NCBI GenBank assembly: GCA_012295275.1
Contig: CM022673.1
Location: 8,252,811-8,295,310 of the forward strand
From: Chrysomallon squamiferum
Lineage: Eukaryota > Mollusca > Gastropoda > Neomphalida > Peltospiridae
Direction: 5' to 3'
Length of the DNA stretch: 42,500 nt
In this document: positions 1 through 14,089 of the stretch, piece after piece
Layout of the letters: every line of letters starts with the position of its first letter
How positions within the stretch are numbered: the stretch's first letter is position 1
Translations under genes and position numbers: made by a program
Notes under the pieces: model-generated
Told to the model about the DNA's origin: nothing
Databases searched by the model: none
What the model saw: the letters and a program-made list of their open reading frames with translations, nothing else

Positions 1-189
1 CATCCCTCAACGTGATTCGTAGTTCTGTCACCATTTGTTTCGAAACGGTTCCAGACCTTTCTGCCGGGAGATTCAACCCACTGTTCGGTGACGTTGTCCG
101 CAAACCTTAAAACTTGTGGATCCTCTAGATCGGACTCAGTCAGTGCGTTCATCCACAAACCATCCAACCAGGGGAGAGAGGAGGCACGT
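1..189 (-). pseudogene. MULE-transposase-like C-terminal exon, partial (runs off the left edge)
   Basis: The minus-strand frame is open from 197 to the window edge. It reads a stretch with DPQVLRFADNVTEQW, then GRKVWNRFE, then RTTNHVEG. The WN...RTTNHVEG pattern is typical of the C-terminal part of MULE/FLYWCH-type transposase-derived proteins, which usually continue with a Trp-His. A splice acceptor (TTTGTCAG, minus strand) sits just before 189. It leaves one base that completes a codon with the two bases left by the exon at 591-781, so the two could be spliced together. The transposase catalytic core expected between them is absent. It could be a decayed transposon copy or a domesticated gene; the family call comes from pattern memory without a search. 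Confidence 0.5.
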
Positions 190-300
190 CTGACAAATCA
201 ATTCAACCTAGGATCATTTTAAACGCCGACTGAAGGACTGAAGACCAACTCGTTGACGGTTTCTCCAAATGGCTTGCCGAAAGTGGAATGGGTATACTTC

Positions 301-466
301 GAGTTCACATTGGAATACTTCCTTCGAGTTCACATTGGAATACTTCCGCCGAGTTCACATTGGAATACTTCCTTCGAGTTCACATTGGAATACTTGCTCA
401 GCCGAGTTCACATTGGAATACTTGCTCAGGCGAGTTCACATTGGAATACTTGCTCAGCCGAGTTCT
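301..466. repeat. 25/28-bp minisatellite, six full copies and one partial
   Basis: The 20-bp core GAGTTCACATTGGAATACTT recurs at 301, 326, 351, 376, 404 and 432, with a partial copy at 460. Spacing is 25 bp for the first three steps, then 28 bp, with the 3-bp insert CAG in the linker. Neither unit length is divisible by 3 and the core has no stop on the plus strand, so all three plus frames stay open. The overlapping plus-strand reading frames here are therefore repeat artefacts. The array lies in the would-be intron between the two transposase-like exons. Confidence 0.9.
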
Positions 467-590
467 GGTCTGCCACCACGAAGTCAGTGATGATGAATGA
501 TGGAACCAACGGAAAACTGATAACCGCTGCTTCCTGTTTAACAAGCATGTCAAAATAATAAAAAAAAATAATAAAAAAAAGTATAGCTAC

Positions 591-781
591 CTGCCCAGTT
601 CCTCTTGATATATGGACGGAACCGATCTGCTTTCTGTCCGAGTCATGAACTTTATATTTGCCTGGAATTCTTGAGCTGTGATGCTGCAGTCATCTGTCGG
701 ATTGTCGTGTACGTTTCTACAGCTTGTGATTATGTTTTCCCGTGTGATGATGGTAGCTGGATGATCTTTTTGGCAACCCCG
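591..781 (-). pseudogene. FLYWCH-like zinc finger / linker exon of the same gene
   Basis: The minus strand is open across 63 codons between a plausible acceptor (ACTAG, left of the exon in transcript sense at 782-785) and a donor GTAGCT at 585-590. The translation contains GCQKDHPATIITRENI, then NVHDNPTDD, and ends in PSIYQEELGR. This resembles the end of a FLYWCH finger followed by the usual linker that ends in IYxEEL. The final His-x-His of the finger is not cleanly preserved (VHDN). The phase at the donor (2) matches the exon at 1-189. I found no upstream exon with the rest of the FLYWCH motif, so the gene is probably incomplete. Codon content is less AT-rich than the surroundings. Confidence 0.4.
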
Positions 782-2243
782 CTAGTAAAACTTTCCGTTA
801 TATCGGCGATTTTTTATTCAAAATTTATAGCCAAAGTACACCAAATAGTCACCATCCTGAGCATTTGACACAAATTAAACATTTACCTGAGCGTTTGATA
901 TTCTGTATGATTTGTTTTTTGACCGGCTGATTATACCGGCTGAACAATCATATGATATGTATATACAGATGTGTACATATATTACCATGTAAGTTGGAAC
1001 AGGCTTGGGTTCTGAGTAAGTGTTCACTTTAATGACACTGACTATAGCGACTGAAGGGGTCAGCCGTGTCAGTTAATCCCTTACTAATCCGTACAGGCTG
1101 CGGGCACAGTGAGGTTAAATCCTCTTATGAATATCAGAATGTAATCTGAATATAAAAATTCTTAGTGTGTGTGTGTGTGTGTGTATTTTGTATGCAGAAT
1201 TAAATTTAAACTTCGCTACAGACTGATTTCCGAAAATAAGCGCACGCACACACACACACATACATACACAAACACTTTACTATTATTGTTGTTGTCGTTG
1301 TTGCTGTTATTGTTGTTGTTGTTTTTATCATCATCATTGTTAATGGAAAGTTATTTTAAAATTTAGTCACAGAAACATTTATTGATAAACCTTATATCTT
1401 AGATCAGCTATCAGCTATCATACATACACACGCACCCACATACATACACACACATACACACACGCAGACATACACAACACATAAATACACACACACACAC
1501 ACACACACATACAGACACAAACACACATTCCAAGCATATAGGTACATACTAGTTTGACAAACTACAGTGACATTTGCTATCATAAAAAGGGTTTAATTTT
1601 TGGGAGTACAGCTCTTAGGAATTATTTATTAATATATAAACGTATGTAATACCTGTCATATTATTCTGTTAACGTGTGGAGTGATATTCTCATTAACTGT
1701 ATATCAAAGTCCCTTTAAACTGAGCAGTTGTTTGAAGTTACTATACATCTGAAAACATATGGAATGTTCTCACGAAAATTTTTCATATTACTATATAAAA
1801 ATCCGATACCGAAGATAATTTTCCGTTGAATTAGGAGCAGATATACAGAGGTAGCACTGTTATCTAAGGTATTTTATAAACAGTTTAAATTTATTTTCAG
1901 ATTCTTAACGATAAAAATAAAATTTCTGTTCTAACAGCTTAAGGCTCTCTATTTTTAAACGTTTAAAGTTTTTGCTTCCTTTCTCAAAGTTATTTAAATA
2001 CTTTTCTAGTACTGAGTTTGTAGATCTTTTCTTATCTATGAGTGATATTCACAAATAATCTGAACATATTTCGTAAGTTTCGCTTTAAAATGTTTTTTTT
2101 TAAAACTTTTTTGGTGTCATTTTAATAATATTTTCAATTTTTAATCATAACATTATGATGTTAAATAAATATAGTGTTATATCATATTATATTATTTAAC
2201 TTTATAATTATATTTATGTCATATTATGTAATGTTTTGTTACG
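782..2243. other. Intergenic, no gene seen
   Basis: AT-rich spacer between the transposase-like fragments and the DNase gene. It contains short (GT)n at about 1166-1183, a (TTG)n-rich stretch at 1274-1325, and interrupted (CA)n/(ACAT)n at 1420-1530. I saw no coding exon or RNA gene. The 5' untranslated leader of the DNase gene probably begins in its last 200 bases. Confidence 0.5.
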
Positions 2244-2252
2244 TGACGTAAT
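2244..2252 (+). promoter_or_regulatory. TGACGTAAT element upstream of the DNase gene
   Basis: TGACGTAAT, a CRE/ATF-like bZIP half-palindrome extended by AAT, lies 174 bp before the DNase start codon. The identical 9-mer precedes the next two genes on the same strand. Assignment to a bZIP factor is family knowledge; promoter function is inferred. Confidence 0.4.
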
Positions 2253-2417
2253 AACAATTGTGTTATATTGTATCATACTGTTCTGTACTCTGCTGATGCA
2301 GAGTTATGTTAAACTGTATTACGTTATCTTACGATGTATTGTTTTTATATTATATTATCTATTGGTATATTTGTTCGCTCGTCAATCTACTGGTTTAGTT
2401 ATACAGAAGACTTCGCT

Positions 2418-6184
<3,767 letters not shown>

Positions 6185-6279
6185 CGTCATAAATTAAGTT
6201 CATGCAAACACATACTACAAAATTAAAATATTTTTAACAGTTTTGAATTTTGTTAATTTGTGTTTATTATTATTATTAT

Positions 6280-6280
6280 T

Positions 6281-6324
<44 letters not shown>
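6280..6324 (+). repeat. (TTG)n microsatellite in the DNase 3' region
   Basis: About fifteen TTG triplets roughly 100 bases after the DNase stop codon and upstream of the polyadenylation signal at 6452. It is probably in the 3' untranslated region. The poly-Cys reading frame across it is an artefact. Confidence 0.85.
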
Positions 6325-6451
6325 GTTCGTGTTGTTGCTGGTGTTATCGTTGTTGATGTTGTTTCCTTGTTGGTGATGGTGACCCTGTTGCTACCTTTCT
6401 GTTGTAACATAAACATAATAATGAATTTTAAAAGAGGCCACATTTAAACGT

Positions 6452-6457
6452 AATAAA
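6452..6457 (+). terminator. Polyadenylation signal candidate, DNase gene
   Basis: AATAAA about 268 bases past the DNase stop codon and before the promoter motif of the next gene. Other A/T-rich hexamers occur nearby, so this is a candidate only. Confidence 0.4.
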
Positions 6458-6712
6458 TGTAGTTCATGCACGCACCATTAAAAACGTCACGCACGAGACA
6501 GAAAATACGTCACAGACTTCTTTCACTTAATGATTAAAACGAAAGTTAGGATATGTACATCTTAATCGAATATAATGATATTTTATAATTTTATACAGTT
6601 TTTTCAATACATAACTTTCGTTAGTTAAGAAAAACAAAATGCACCCAAAAAAGCTTTAATTCGAGTTGTTGTCAGTTTATAATGATATTGCTACAGACCC
6701 CGTTGTCACTGA

Positions 6713-6721
6713 TGACGTAAT
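6713..6721 (+). promoter_or_regulatory. TGACGTAAT element of the first MSxLKQ gene
   Basis: TGACGTAAT starts 42 bases before the ATG at 6755. The same 9-mer sits 37 bases before the start codon of the paralogue at 9404, and both start codons have the context TCAAAATG. The conserved position suggests a shared proximal promoter or leader element of the duplicated genes. Confidence 0.5.
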
Positions 6722-6754
6722 ATTACTGTTCTTATAAAATTATTATTCTTCAAA

Positions 6755-8091
6755 ATGTCTGTTTTAAAGCAGGTGAGAAAGCTATTTATTTATTTACTTT
6801 TTCTATTTTTTATTAATTTGTATTATTATTATTATTATTATTATATCTTCAATGTTTAAACTTTAGGCAGTGAGGTAGATGGCATTTCCGTTTTCTTATG
6901 ATTTTTGTACTAAATAGCACCATATAATCTTTAAACAAACCGAGAAGGTGAATGAAGAAAAGGGTATGATAGGGCTCGATTTAAACAAAAATATTTTTAT
7001 ATTGATTAGTAATCTAGATTTATAGTCAGTCACCTAAATCAACTCCGGTTCTCTTAATTTGAGTATGATGGATTAATCTAGTCCTGTACACAAACGCACA
7101 CACACGCACACACGCAAACACATATACATACAGAGAGACACGTACAGCCAGATATAAAAAAAAACCCACACATATAACCATACACTGAACTACAGCCAAA
7201 CCTGTTTAAACTTTCTTTTTAAGATTTCTTTTTAATTTTTATATATATAATTTTATTTATTTATTTATTTTGTTGTTGTTGTTTTATTTTATCTTTTATT
7301 TCTTTCTCTCATTAAAAAAAAAAATATATAATTACTTTCATTCCGTTAATAAAGAAAATACATGAAAAGTTCAGATTCCATAAATACTCAGACATTCAGA
7401 CACGATGGGAAAAAAAAAAAAAATGAACACGAACAAAACACGAATACAGAAATAGTCACAACGCTGATGAAATTGTCTGCTGAGATGTTGTTTGATTTCA
7501 GCTGACACCTGAAATAACTGGTGACGTGGCCGACAACTACGTCGAGGTCATTATTGTGAGTGGCACAGCGTTTCTTCTCTTCATCGTCATCATTGTCTGG
7601 ATTTTTAAAAGGGTACGTTAACTGTCTCTCTGTGCATATTTCTACGTATGTATGTATATATGTTTGTACGTACGTATCTATATATGTGGATATATATATA
7701 TATGTTGTATGTATGTATATGCATTTACGTGTATGTATGTGGGTGGGTGTATGTTTATTTATATATATATATGTGTGTATTTAGGTATGTATGTATGTAT
7801 GAATGTATGTATGTATGTATGTATGTATGTATGTATGTATGTATGTATGTATGTATGTATGTATGTATGTATGTATGTATGCATGTATGTATGTATGTAT
7901 GCATGTATGCATGTATGTATTATGTATGTATGTATATATGAATGTATGTATGCATGTATGTATGAATGTATGTATGCATGTATGTCTGTGTAAGTAAACT
8001 AATTCCTTACTTGTTTTTCTTTCAGAATCAACGTCCATGGCAACTGGTGAGGAAGGAAGAAACTACAACAAACGAAGAAGACGCTGGTTGA
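6755..8091 (+). CDS. Small single-pass membrane protein, 64 aa (MSxLKQ paralogue 1)
   Basis: Three exons, 6755-6772, 7502-7612 and 8026-8091, total 195 nt and keep frame. Donors are GTGAGA and GTACGT; acceptors are TTTCAG and TTTCAG. The 18-nt first exon encodes MSVLKQ. Exon 2 encodes a short acidic N-terminal segment (PEITGDVADNYVEV) and a membrane span at about residues 21-41, rich in Ile, Val and Phe, ending in FKR. Exon 3 encodes a short polar tail with Arg/Lys near the membrane and an acidic end (TTTNEEDAG). The positive charges after the span suggest the N-terminus outside and the tail in the cytosol. No signal peptide or enzyme motif is seen, and I do not recognise the family. The gene at 9404 has the same first two exons in design and sequence style. 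Candidate polyadenylation signals are at 8537 and 8584. Confidence 0.75.
7641..7990 (+). repeat. (TATG)n tetranucleotide array in the intron of paralogue 1
   Basis: A long ATGT/TATG array, nearly pure from about 7783 and interrupted by TATATA and TGCATG variants at both ends. The Tyr-Val-Cys-Met reading frames on the plus strand and the Tyr-Ile-His-Thr frame on the minus strand come from the repeat, not from genes. It ends about 36 bases before the last exon of the 64-aa gene. Confidence 0.95.
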
Positions 8092-8536
8092 TAGTTTAAA
8101 AGGTTGTTTTTGCATTTATTTTAATCTCGTTGAACGCACGCAAACGCAGACACAGATGTACATTTAAACACATAATAATAATTAAAAAAATATATATCCA
8201 GCTTCATCGAGAACTTTTTATGTACCAAGTGGGACGAGTTTAAATACATTTTATATATTTAAAAAGAAAAACGTAAGTAATTAGCTTCTTTTTTTTTTTT
8301 TTTTTTTTGGCAACATTATTTATTTATCAACTTCTTTATTTACTTATTTCTTATTTCTTATTTATAATCATCGTTATTATTTATAATAATTTTATTTACT
8401 TATTTACATACATATTTGTTTTTGTAAATATTAATAAAAAACATTTGCTCTTCTCGTTTCAGGCTTTATAAAATATCCAAACATGGCCTTTCAAAATTAC
8501 GTTAACAAGAAGAAAGCAAAAATGTAAAATTAAACA

Positions 8537-8542
8537 AATAAA
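8537..8542 (+). terminator. Polyadenylation signal candidate, paralogue 1
   Basis: AATAAA in an A-rich stretch about 450 bases past the stop codon, with a second copy at 8584-8589. A good acceptor (CGTTTCAG) before 8463 suggests a spliced 3' untranslated exon leading into this signal. Confidence 0.4.
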
Positions 8543-9366
8543 CAGAAAGAACATCAGTTGTCTTGTTTTCTTATTTGTATTGTAATAAACAATTGCAGTA
8601 TTAGCATAATATGAACTTCTGGTTATCAAAGACTGGTAAATTAAAAATTGTTAAAAAAGATAGAATGAGGGAAAACAATGCGAACAAACAAGTAAATAAC
8701 AGTGACAACAAACAGTAAAACTACAACAACGATAACATTCAAGTAATGTTGACGATGATGATAACAACAACAACAACAACAACTTCAGCATCATCAAGAA
8801 CAACAACTGGAGATATATAAAATTCATTAAGGCAATGTATAAGTATAGTTAGGGGAACTGAAAATACAGAAAGTTAACATATCTAATAATTTAACCGTTA
8901 CAAAAAGAAGCTATTTTAAACAGTTTGAACAAAAGTAATTTTTGATGGTTTTTAAATTGTTTTAAATCCCTTTTCGGCAGAATTATTATTATTTTTTTTT
9001 TTCATCAGATTATACCGGATGAAATAAAATAATTTATTTTTACCATATTTTAATGGGATGTGAAATGATTCGAGTTTTGCTTTATAGTAATCAACAAATA
9101 TATTGTAATAAAAAGGTGGTAAAATGTAGCGATTTATAGATTTTTATATTAACTTATTCCCTAACTTGCTAATTATAAAATTCAAATATAAAATAAAAAA
9201 TGTTTTTTTTTTGTTTTGTTTTTTAATTTAGCGTAATATGTCATTTTTCATTATGCTATAATTATAAATTTCATTAAAAATAATAAATCAAGTCTCCATA
9301 TTATTTCACCTGTTTCGGTAATTTTCGTAAATTAGTATTTTTTACGTCATTATCGGGAGAGTTTAA

Positions 9367-9375
9367 TGACGTAAT
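9367..9375 (+). promoter_or_regulatory. TGACGTAAT element of the second MSxLKQ gene
   Basis: TGACGTAAT starts 37 bases before the ATG at 9404. A TACGTCATT sequence, which carries the same core in the opposite orientation, lies 24 bases upstream at about 9343, giving a facing pair of CRE-like half sites. Confidence 0.5.
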
Positions 9376-9403
9376 CTAATTGTTTACATTTGTTATCGTC
9401 AAA

Positions 9404-11429
9404 ATGTCAATACTGAAGCAGGTAAAATTAGTAAATATTTTAATCTTTTTTCCTTCTTTTCTCTATTTTTGAGATAATGTTTTGAATACTTCCCCAAAAC
9501 AACTAAAATAGCAGATAATGTATTCCAGGACAGGATAGTATTGTGATTTTTAAGTCGTCAGGGACTTTAACAGTGTATACTATAAGTTATTATCGGTACC
9601 AAACTGGTGCATTTGATACTTTTACATAGTTTATTGTTTTGTTTTCAGACAGCTCCGGGATTTACAAGCAACCAGATTGATATTTTTATTATTGGTGGTG
9701 TCGTGTTTCTCGTTTTCTTCATTATCATTATCTTTCTACTTTCCAAAGTACGTAGATTTATTTAATAAACTGCACATCAATTCTGTTATTCAGCTTTTCT
9801 GTTAGAAGCCTTTAACGTCAATTTAGACTGAATGAATCAGTAAATTTAGATTAACATTAGAACTTTGTATAAATATTTAAAATTTAAAAAATAGGTTTAC
9901 TATTTATTTTAATTTAAACATTTAAAATACTTCTGTTCTTCTTTTTTTTTTTTCTTATATTCTTTTTCTTTTATTATTATTATTATTATTATTTTTTTTT
10001 TTTTTTTAGTTATCAAAAGAAAAAGTCGAACATATTGAACAAGATCGAATAAAGCATGATCATATCTGCTGGCAGTAAGTAACAGATAGGCGGACAGACA
10101 CTGATATACTTAAACACATACTTGTCATTTTTTCTTCTTTTTATCACTTATTTATATATTATTATTATTAGTAATAGTAGTAGTAGTAATAGTAGCAGTG
10201 TTTTATGTTTATATATATATAATATATATGTTGTTCGTTTTTGTGGGGGTTTTTGTGGTTGTTTTTTTCAAAATTTATAACTTATATTTGTTTTTATTTT
10301 AATGTCAGTTACTTCTAAAACACTAACAATTATAATAATAATGCAGTTTTTAATTTGGTTTGAATTTCAGCGGCTTTTTGAAAAAACTCCAAGATCATTA
10401 TCGACAGAAACATGAAGAGGAAATACTGCGTGTCCGATTAAAGGTCAGTTGTTGTTGTTGTTAATGATGTTGTTGTAGTCGTCTTTGGTAAACTTTGCAT
10501 TTGTTTCAAGAACACATATTCAAGCAGATGCAATAAATTAATGGTGTATCCTTTGATACACTTATCTTCACTTAATGACTTCTGAAAACACACACACACA
10601 CACACACCCACACACACACACATTAAATCGTTTTAAAGGGACCTGTATTGTAATTTTCAATGTTTTAGATTTGCTTTAAGACTATTTTAAATAGAAGATA
10701 TAATACACTAGTTATATTGGTAGAGCGAAACTATCTACGGCAAAGGTTTCAAGACTGGGATTCAGTTATGAGATATATGTGACGTAGTTTCAGGAGAGGA
10801 AAGCAAACATCACTGCAGCAAACAGATATGTGCATATTAGAATGTAAACATACACGAGAAGACAACGTTAACTGTCCTGTTGATGTGAATTTTATTTGTT
10901 ACTGTAGGATTGTTCGTCATATTCCGTTCTTCCAAAATCCGAACAAGCCACGGTGCAGCCGAAAACTGTCGAGTGCGATGATTATGACGTCACGACGCCA
11001 TTATGTCGAGCCATTAGTGTCGAGTCGGTGAAAGAATTTCCTGATACTAAAAACAGATCCAGGGTAAGTCTACCAAAAATATTTTGTAATTTAGTTATTT
11101 AATAACATTTTTACTGATATGATAAGATAACTAACGTTGTTCCATAACTTATCGGATGTTTGTATTTAGCTATATGTATTTCGTTTTATTTCAGTTTTCC
11201 TAAGATTCGGATCAAGCTGTTGCGCATGCATATCTTAAAACGTTGCCGATGCTGAGTAACTTGTTATACCTTACAAGTTTCCTTATTAGAGCTGCTTTCC
11301 ATATCCACCATTTATACCGTCAACTACTTAAATATATATATTTATTGTTTGCAGAGTCTGGGAGCAGCATTAAAAATGTTTAAAAACGGAAAGTACAGTG
11401 AATACACCTTTCCTCCGAAAAATAATTGA
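9404..11429 (+). CDS. Single-pass membrane protein, 161 aa (MSxLKQ paralogue 2)
   Basis: Six exons, 9404-9421, 9649-9747, 10010-10074, 10371-10443, 10908-11063 and 11355-11429, total 486 nt and keep frame. All donors are GT and all acceptors AG. The first exon (MSILKQ) and the second (short N-terminus, membrane span at about residues 18-37 with GGVVFLVFFIIII) parallel the 64-aa gene upstream. The rest is a longer polar tail. Residues 40-85 are Lys/Glu/His-rich and likely helical (HEEEILRVRLK). Residues 86-137 are Ser/Thr/Asp-rich with SSYSVL, which fits the loose ITIM and YxxL-type consensus. Residues 138-161 form a basic, Tyr-containing end (KMFKNGKYSEYTF). Topology is probably N-out, tail in the cytosol. 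I recognise no family; an adaptor or signalling role is only a guess from the tail. Confidence 0.75.
10588..10621 (+). repeat. (CA)n tract in intron 4 of paralogue 2
   Basis: Short interrupted CA dinucleotide tract between the fourth and fifth exons of the 161-aa gene. Minus-strand Cys-Val frames here are artefacts. Confidence 0.8.
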
Positions 11430-11653
11430 AATGAATGTGGCTGATCCGACAGTTTCTGTCAGCGATGTTCAAAAGAGATTGTTTAGACATAATCAACGAA
11501 AAAACGACGCGTTTACTGTTAAAACGTGTTATGTGTATTTATTTATCTATTTAATAATTTTTTGTTGTTTTTTTAATTTTATAAACGTCCTGGATTTTTA
11601 AATTATTTTTGTTTTGTTTGTTTGGGGATCTCTGTTGGTTTTTATATGTGTTT

Positions 11654-11689
<36 letters not shown>

Positions 11690-14089
11690 TGTATTTATGT
11701 ATTTTTATTTTTCTAGGCAGATATTTCAAAAAGGAAAAAAAAAAAAAAAGGTTTTCTGTGGGCATATTTTTTAAAATGCAATTAATTATCTTAAGAATTC
11801 AAATGGGTGCATATCTTATTATTTTAATCAGGAACATGCCACATAATTATAGATTATATAACGACCATTTTTTTTTTTTTTAAACAATTACGATTACATA
11901 CGAAAACTTTGCTTATTCATGATAGCTGCAGCTGATGAGTTAAAGAGAAAGAATAGAAGTACGAAATTAAACAGAATGAAGAATATTTTGTTTCATCAGT
12001 TTCAATGATCAGGGTAATCCCTCTTTGATAATTAAATATATTAGAATGTACTGCTACTGTTATTAATTAGAAGATGGAAAAACAAAATGATTGCTCACAT
12101 CAAATATAATACAAATACATGCGAATGTACATAATTATAAAACAAATAAGCATAAAAGACAGTTCAAACTGACAAACGTCTTGTAAATTTTATTTGGCAT
12201 TCGTGTTAACTACGGAATATTACAAACTTTTGTATAGATGTTTCTAATACTAGTGGTTAACAAATAGAAAGAAAAAAAAATTATACATTAAAATAAAAAA
12301 ATATAAATTGTAAATTTATTAAAGTGATGTGTGTTAAATCAGACATATCAGAATTGAAAGAAAAAAAGAAGAAATAATTAATTTTGGATAGTAACTCTTA
12401 CTTGTAAAAATAATATCACAACCATCATGTTTATACTGCTCTGACGGAAGAAATGAGAATTGTATCTCATTTTATTATAATGGATAATGACTTATATTGT
12501 AAATTTTGAAAAAATTATAACAATACCTTCTTGATAAATGAAGTAGTATGGTCAGGTACAATGTGTGTGTGTGTGTGTGTGTTTGTGTGTGCTGTAAGAA
12601 CAATACACACCCACCAACGATAATAAATTCATGATTAAATTAAATTCACTCAGTAATATAATCACGAATCGTAACAGAAAAACTAATTAAAAATATCGTG
12701 CCAGTTGTTCTGAGACAGCATTCTACACGATATGACATGGGACACATGGTGAAATGATAGGAGGTGACAAAAATAAGGCAGAAGTGTCAGTGACATTCCT
12801 CCAGTACACTCTGTGACAATAACCCACTACAAACCATTGTCAAATACTATAATAATTTTATGAATCAAATGCTTTTTCTTTCTATGTTAAAATGTGTGTT
12901 AAAGTGTGTGTTTGTTTTTGTGTGTTTGATTGTGTGTGTGTGTGTAAAACAGCAACACTGACTGTTTCAACTTTATAGAATTATTAATATTTAAAAATTT
13001 AACAAAATAAATAAATAAATAAATGCAAGACATTTTGATAAATAACAAAAACAAGAAACAAGAAAATAAAATTAATATAACAATTGTAACAAATCGTAAA
13101 TAAACAAAAATAAGATATATTTCCTAAAATTCCCACCAAATAAACTGAAATATCACAGTATTGCTCACACTAGCACAATATAAAATAACCCCTTTGTTTT
13201 CAGACAAAAAAAAAAAAAAAAAAAATTAATTATATTGCCTTAAAACAGGTACTTTCTATATACATGTTAATATAATGAGAGATCCCTGAAATAAACTATT
13301 TATTAGACAAATGTGCTCATTATACTTAGCTTCACTGGAAAATGTACATTTGGAATGCCTAAGATACAAATAACAAACTGTTTACAAAACAATGTAACAA
13401 AATAAATTAGAACTATTTCTATATACAGTTTTAGCACTATTTTCTAATAACAACAAAAAAAGTGTTTTAAACACTATCTACTGCATAAGTAATTGTAAAT
13501 ACTGGTTTCATTATTAATTTATATAACTAGAGGTATTATTACAGTAATCATTTGAATAATTTATGTGAAATACCTATATCCTTACTATAATTATTTAAAT
13601 AATTTATTCTATTTCACTATTATAAGTATAATATTTTAAATACACTATATTAATTAACAATTCAGCATTGTATAATTATTTGAAGAATATATTTCAAATT
13701 CTGTTATTTATATATAAATTTGTTTAACAGGCAGCTTAAAATAAACTGTGATTAAACAATATAATAATTACAAATTTAAATTAATTTATAATAATTTTAT
13801 TATTTTAAAGCTTTGAATAATTTAGGTGAAATGGTGGTTTCATTTTTACGACAATTTGAATAATTTACTTATAATATTAAATGCAATATAATATAATATA
13901 AAATAAAATGTTGTTTTTTTTTGATAATTTATATGTAATACTGGTTTCAGTTAATGTTTAATACTACTAAACAATTCTGGAACAATTATTAATACTATAC
14001 AATAATTAAACAGGTAATGCTTAACACTACACAGCAGAAAGTCTTGTCCATAATGTTGTCTCCTCAGAACTCCAATTTTTCTGAAATTA
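11430..14089. other. Convergent intergenic region, 3' untranslated sequence of two genes
   Basis: Between the 161-aa gene (plus) and the calpain gene (minus), which converge here. The DNA is highly AT-rich, with (TTTA)n at about 11656-11700, (GT)n at 12561-12590 and 12928-12945, and poly-A at 13204-13224. It presumably holds both 3' untranslated regions. I see no coding exon. Confidence 0.5.

Noticed and set aside
301-466. CRISPR-like look of regularly spaced repeats
   Set aside because: The spacers are 5-8 bases and near-identical, there are no cas genes and the genome is eukaryotic: a plain minisatellite.
253-558. Three overlapping plus-strand reading frames of 70-101 codons
   Set aside because: They come from the 25/28-bp minisatellite, which is open in every plus frame; no splice or start context and no family resemblance.
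1050-1130. Possible tRNA or SINE-like stretch
   Set aside because: Could not place A and B boxes or a cloverleaf; left unannotated.
7560-8038. Long Tyr-Val-Cys-Met and Tyr-Ile-His-Thr reading frames on both strands
   Set aside because: Translation of the TATG array; the same DNA is intronic to the 64-aa gene.
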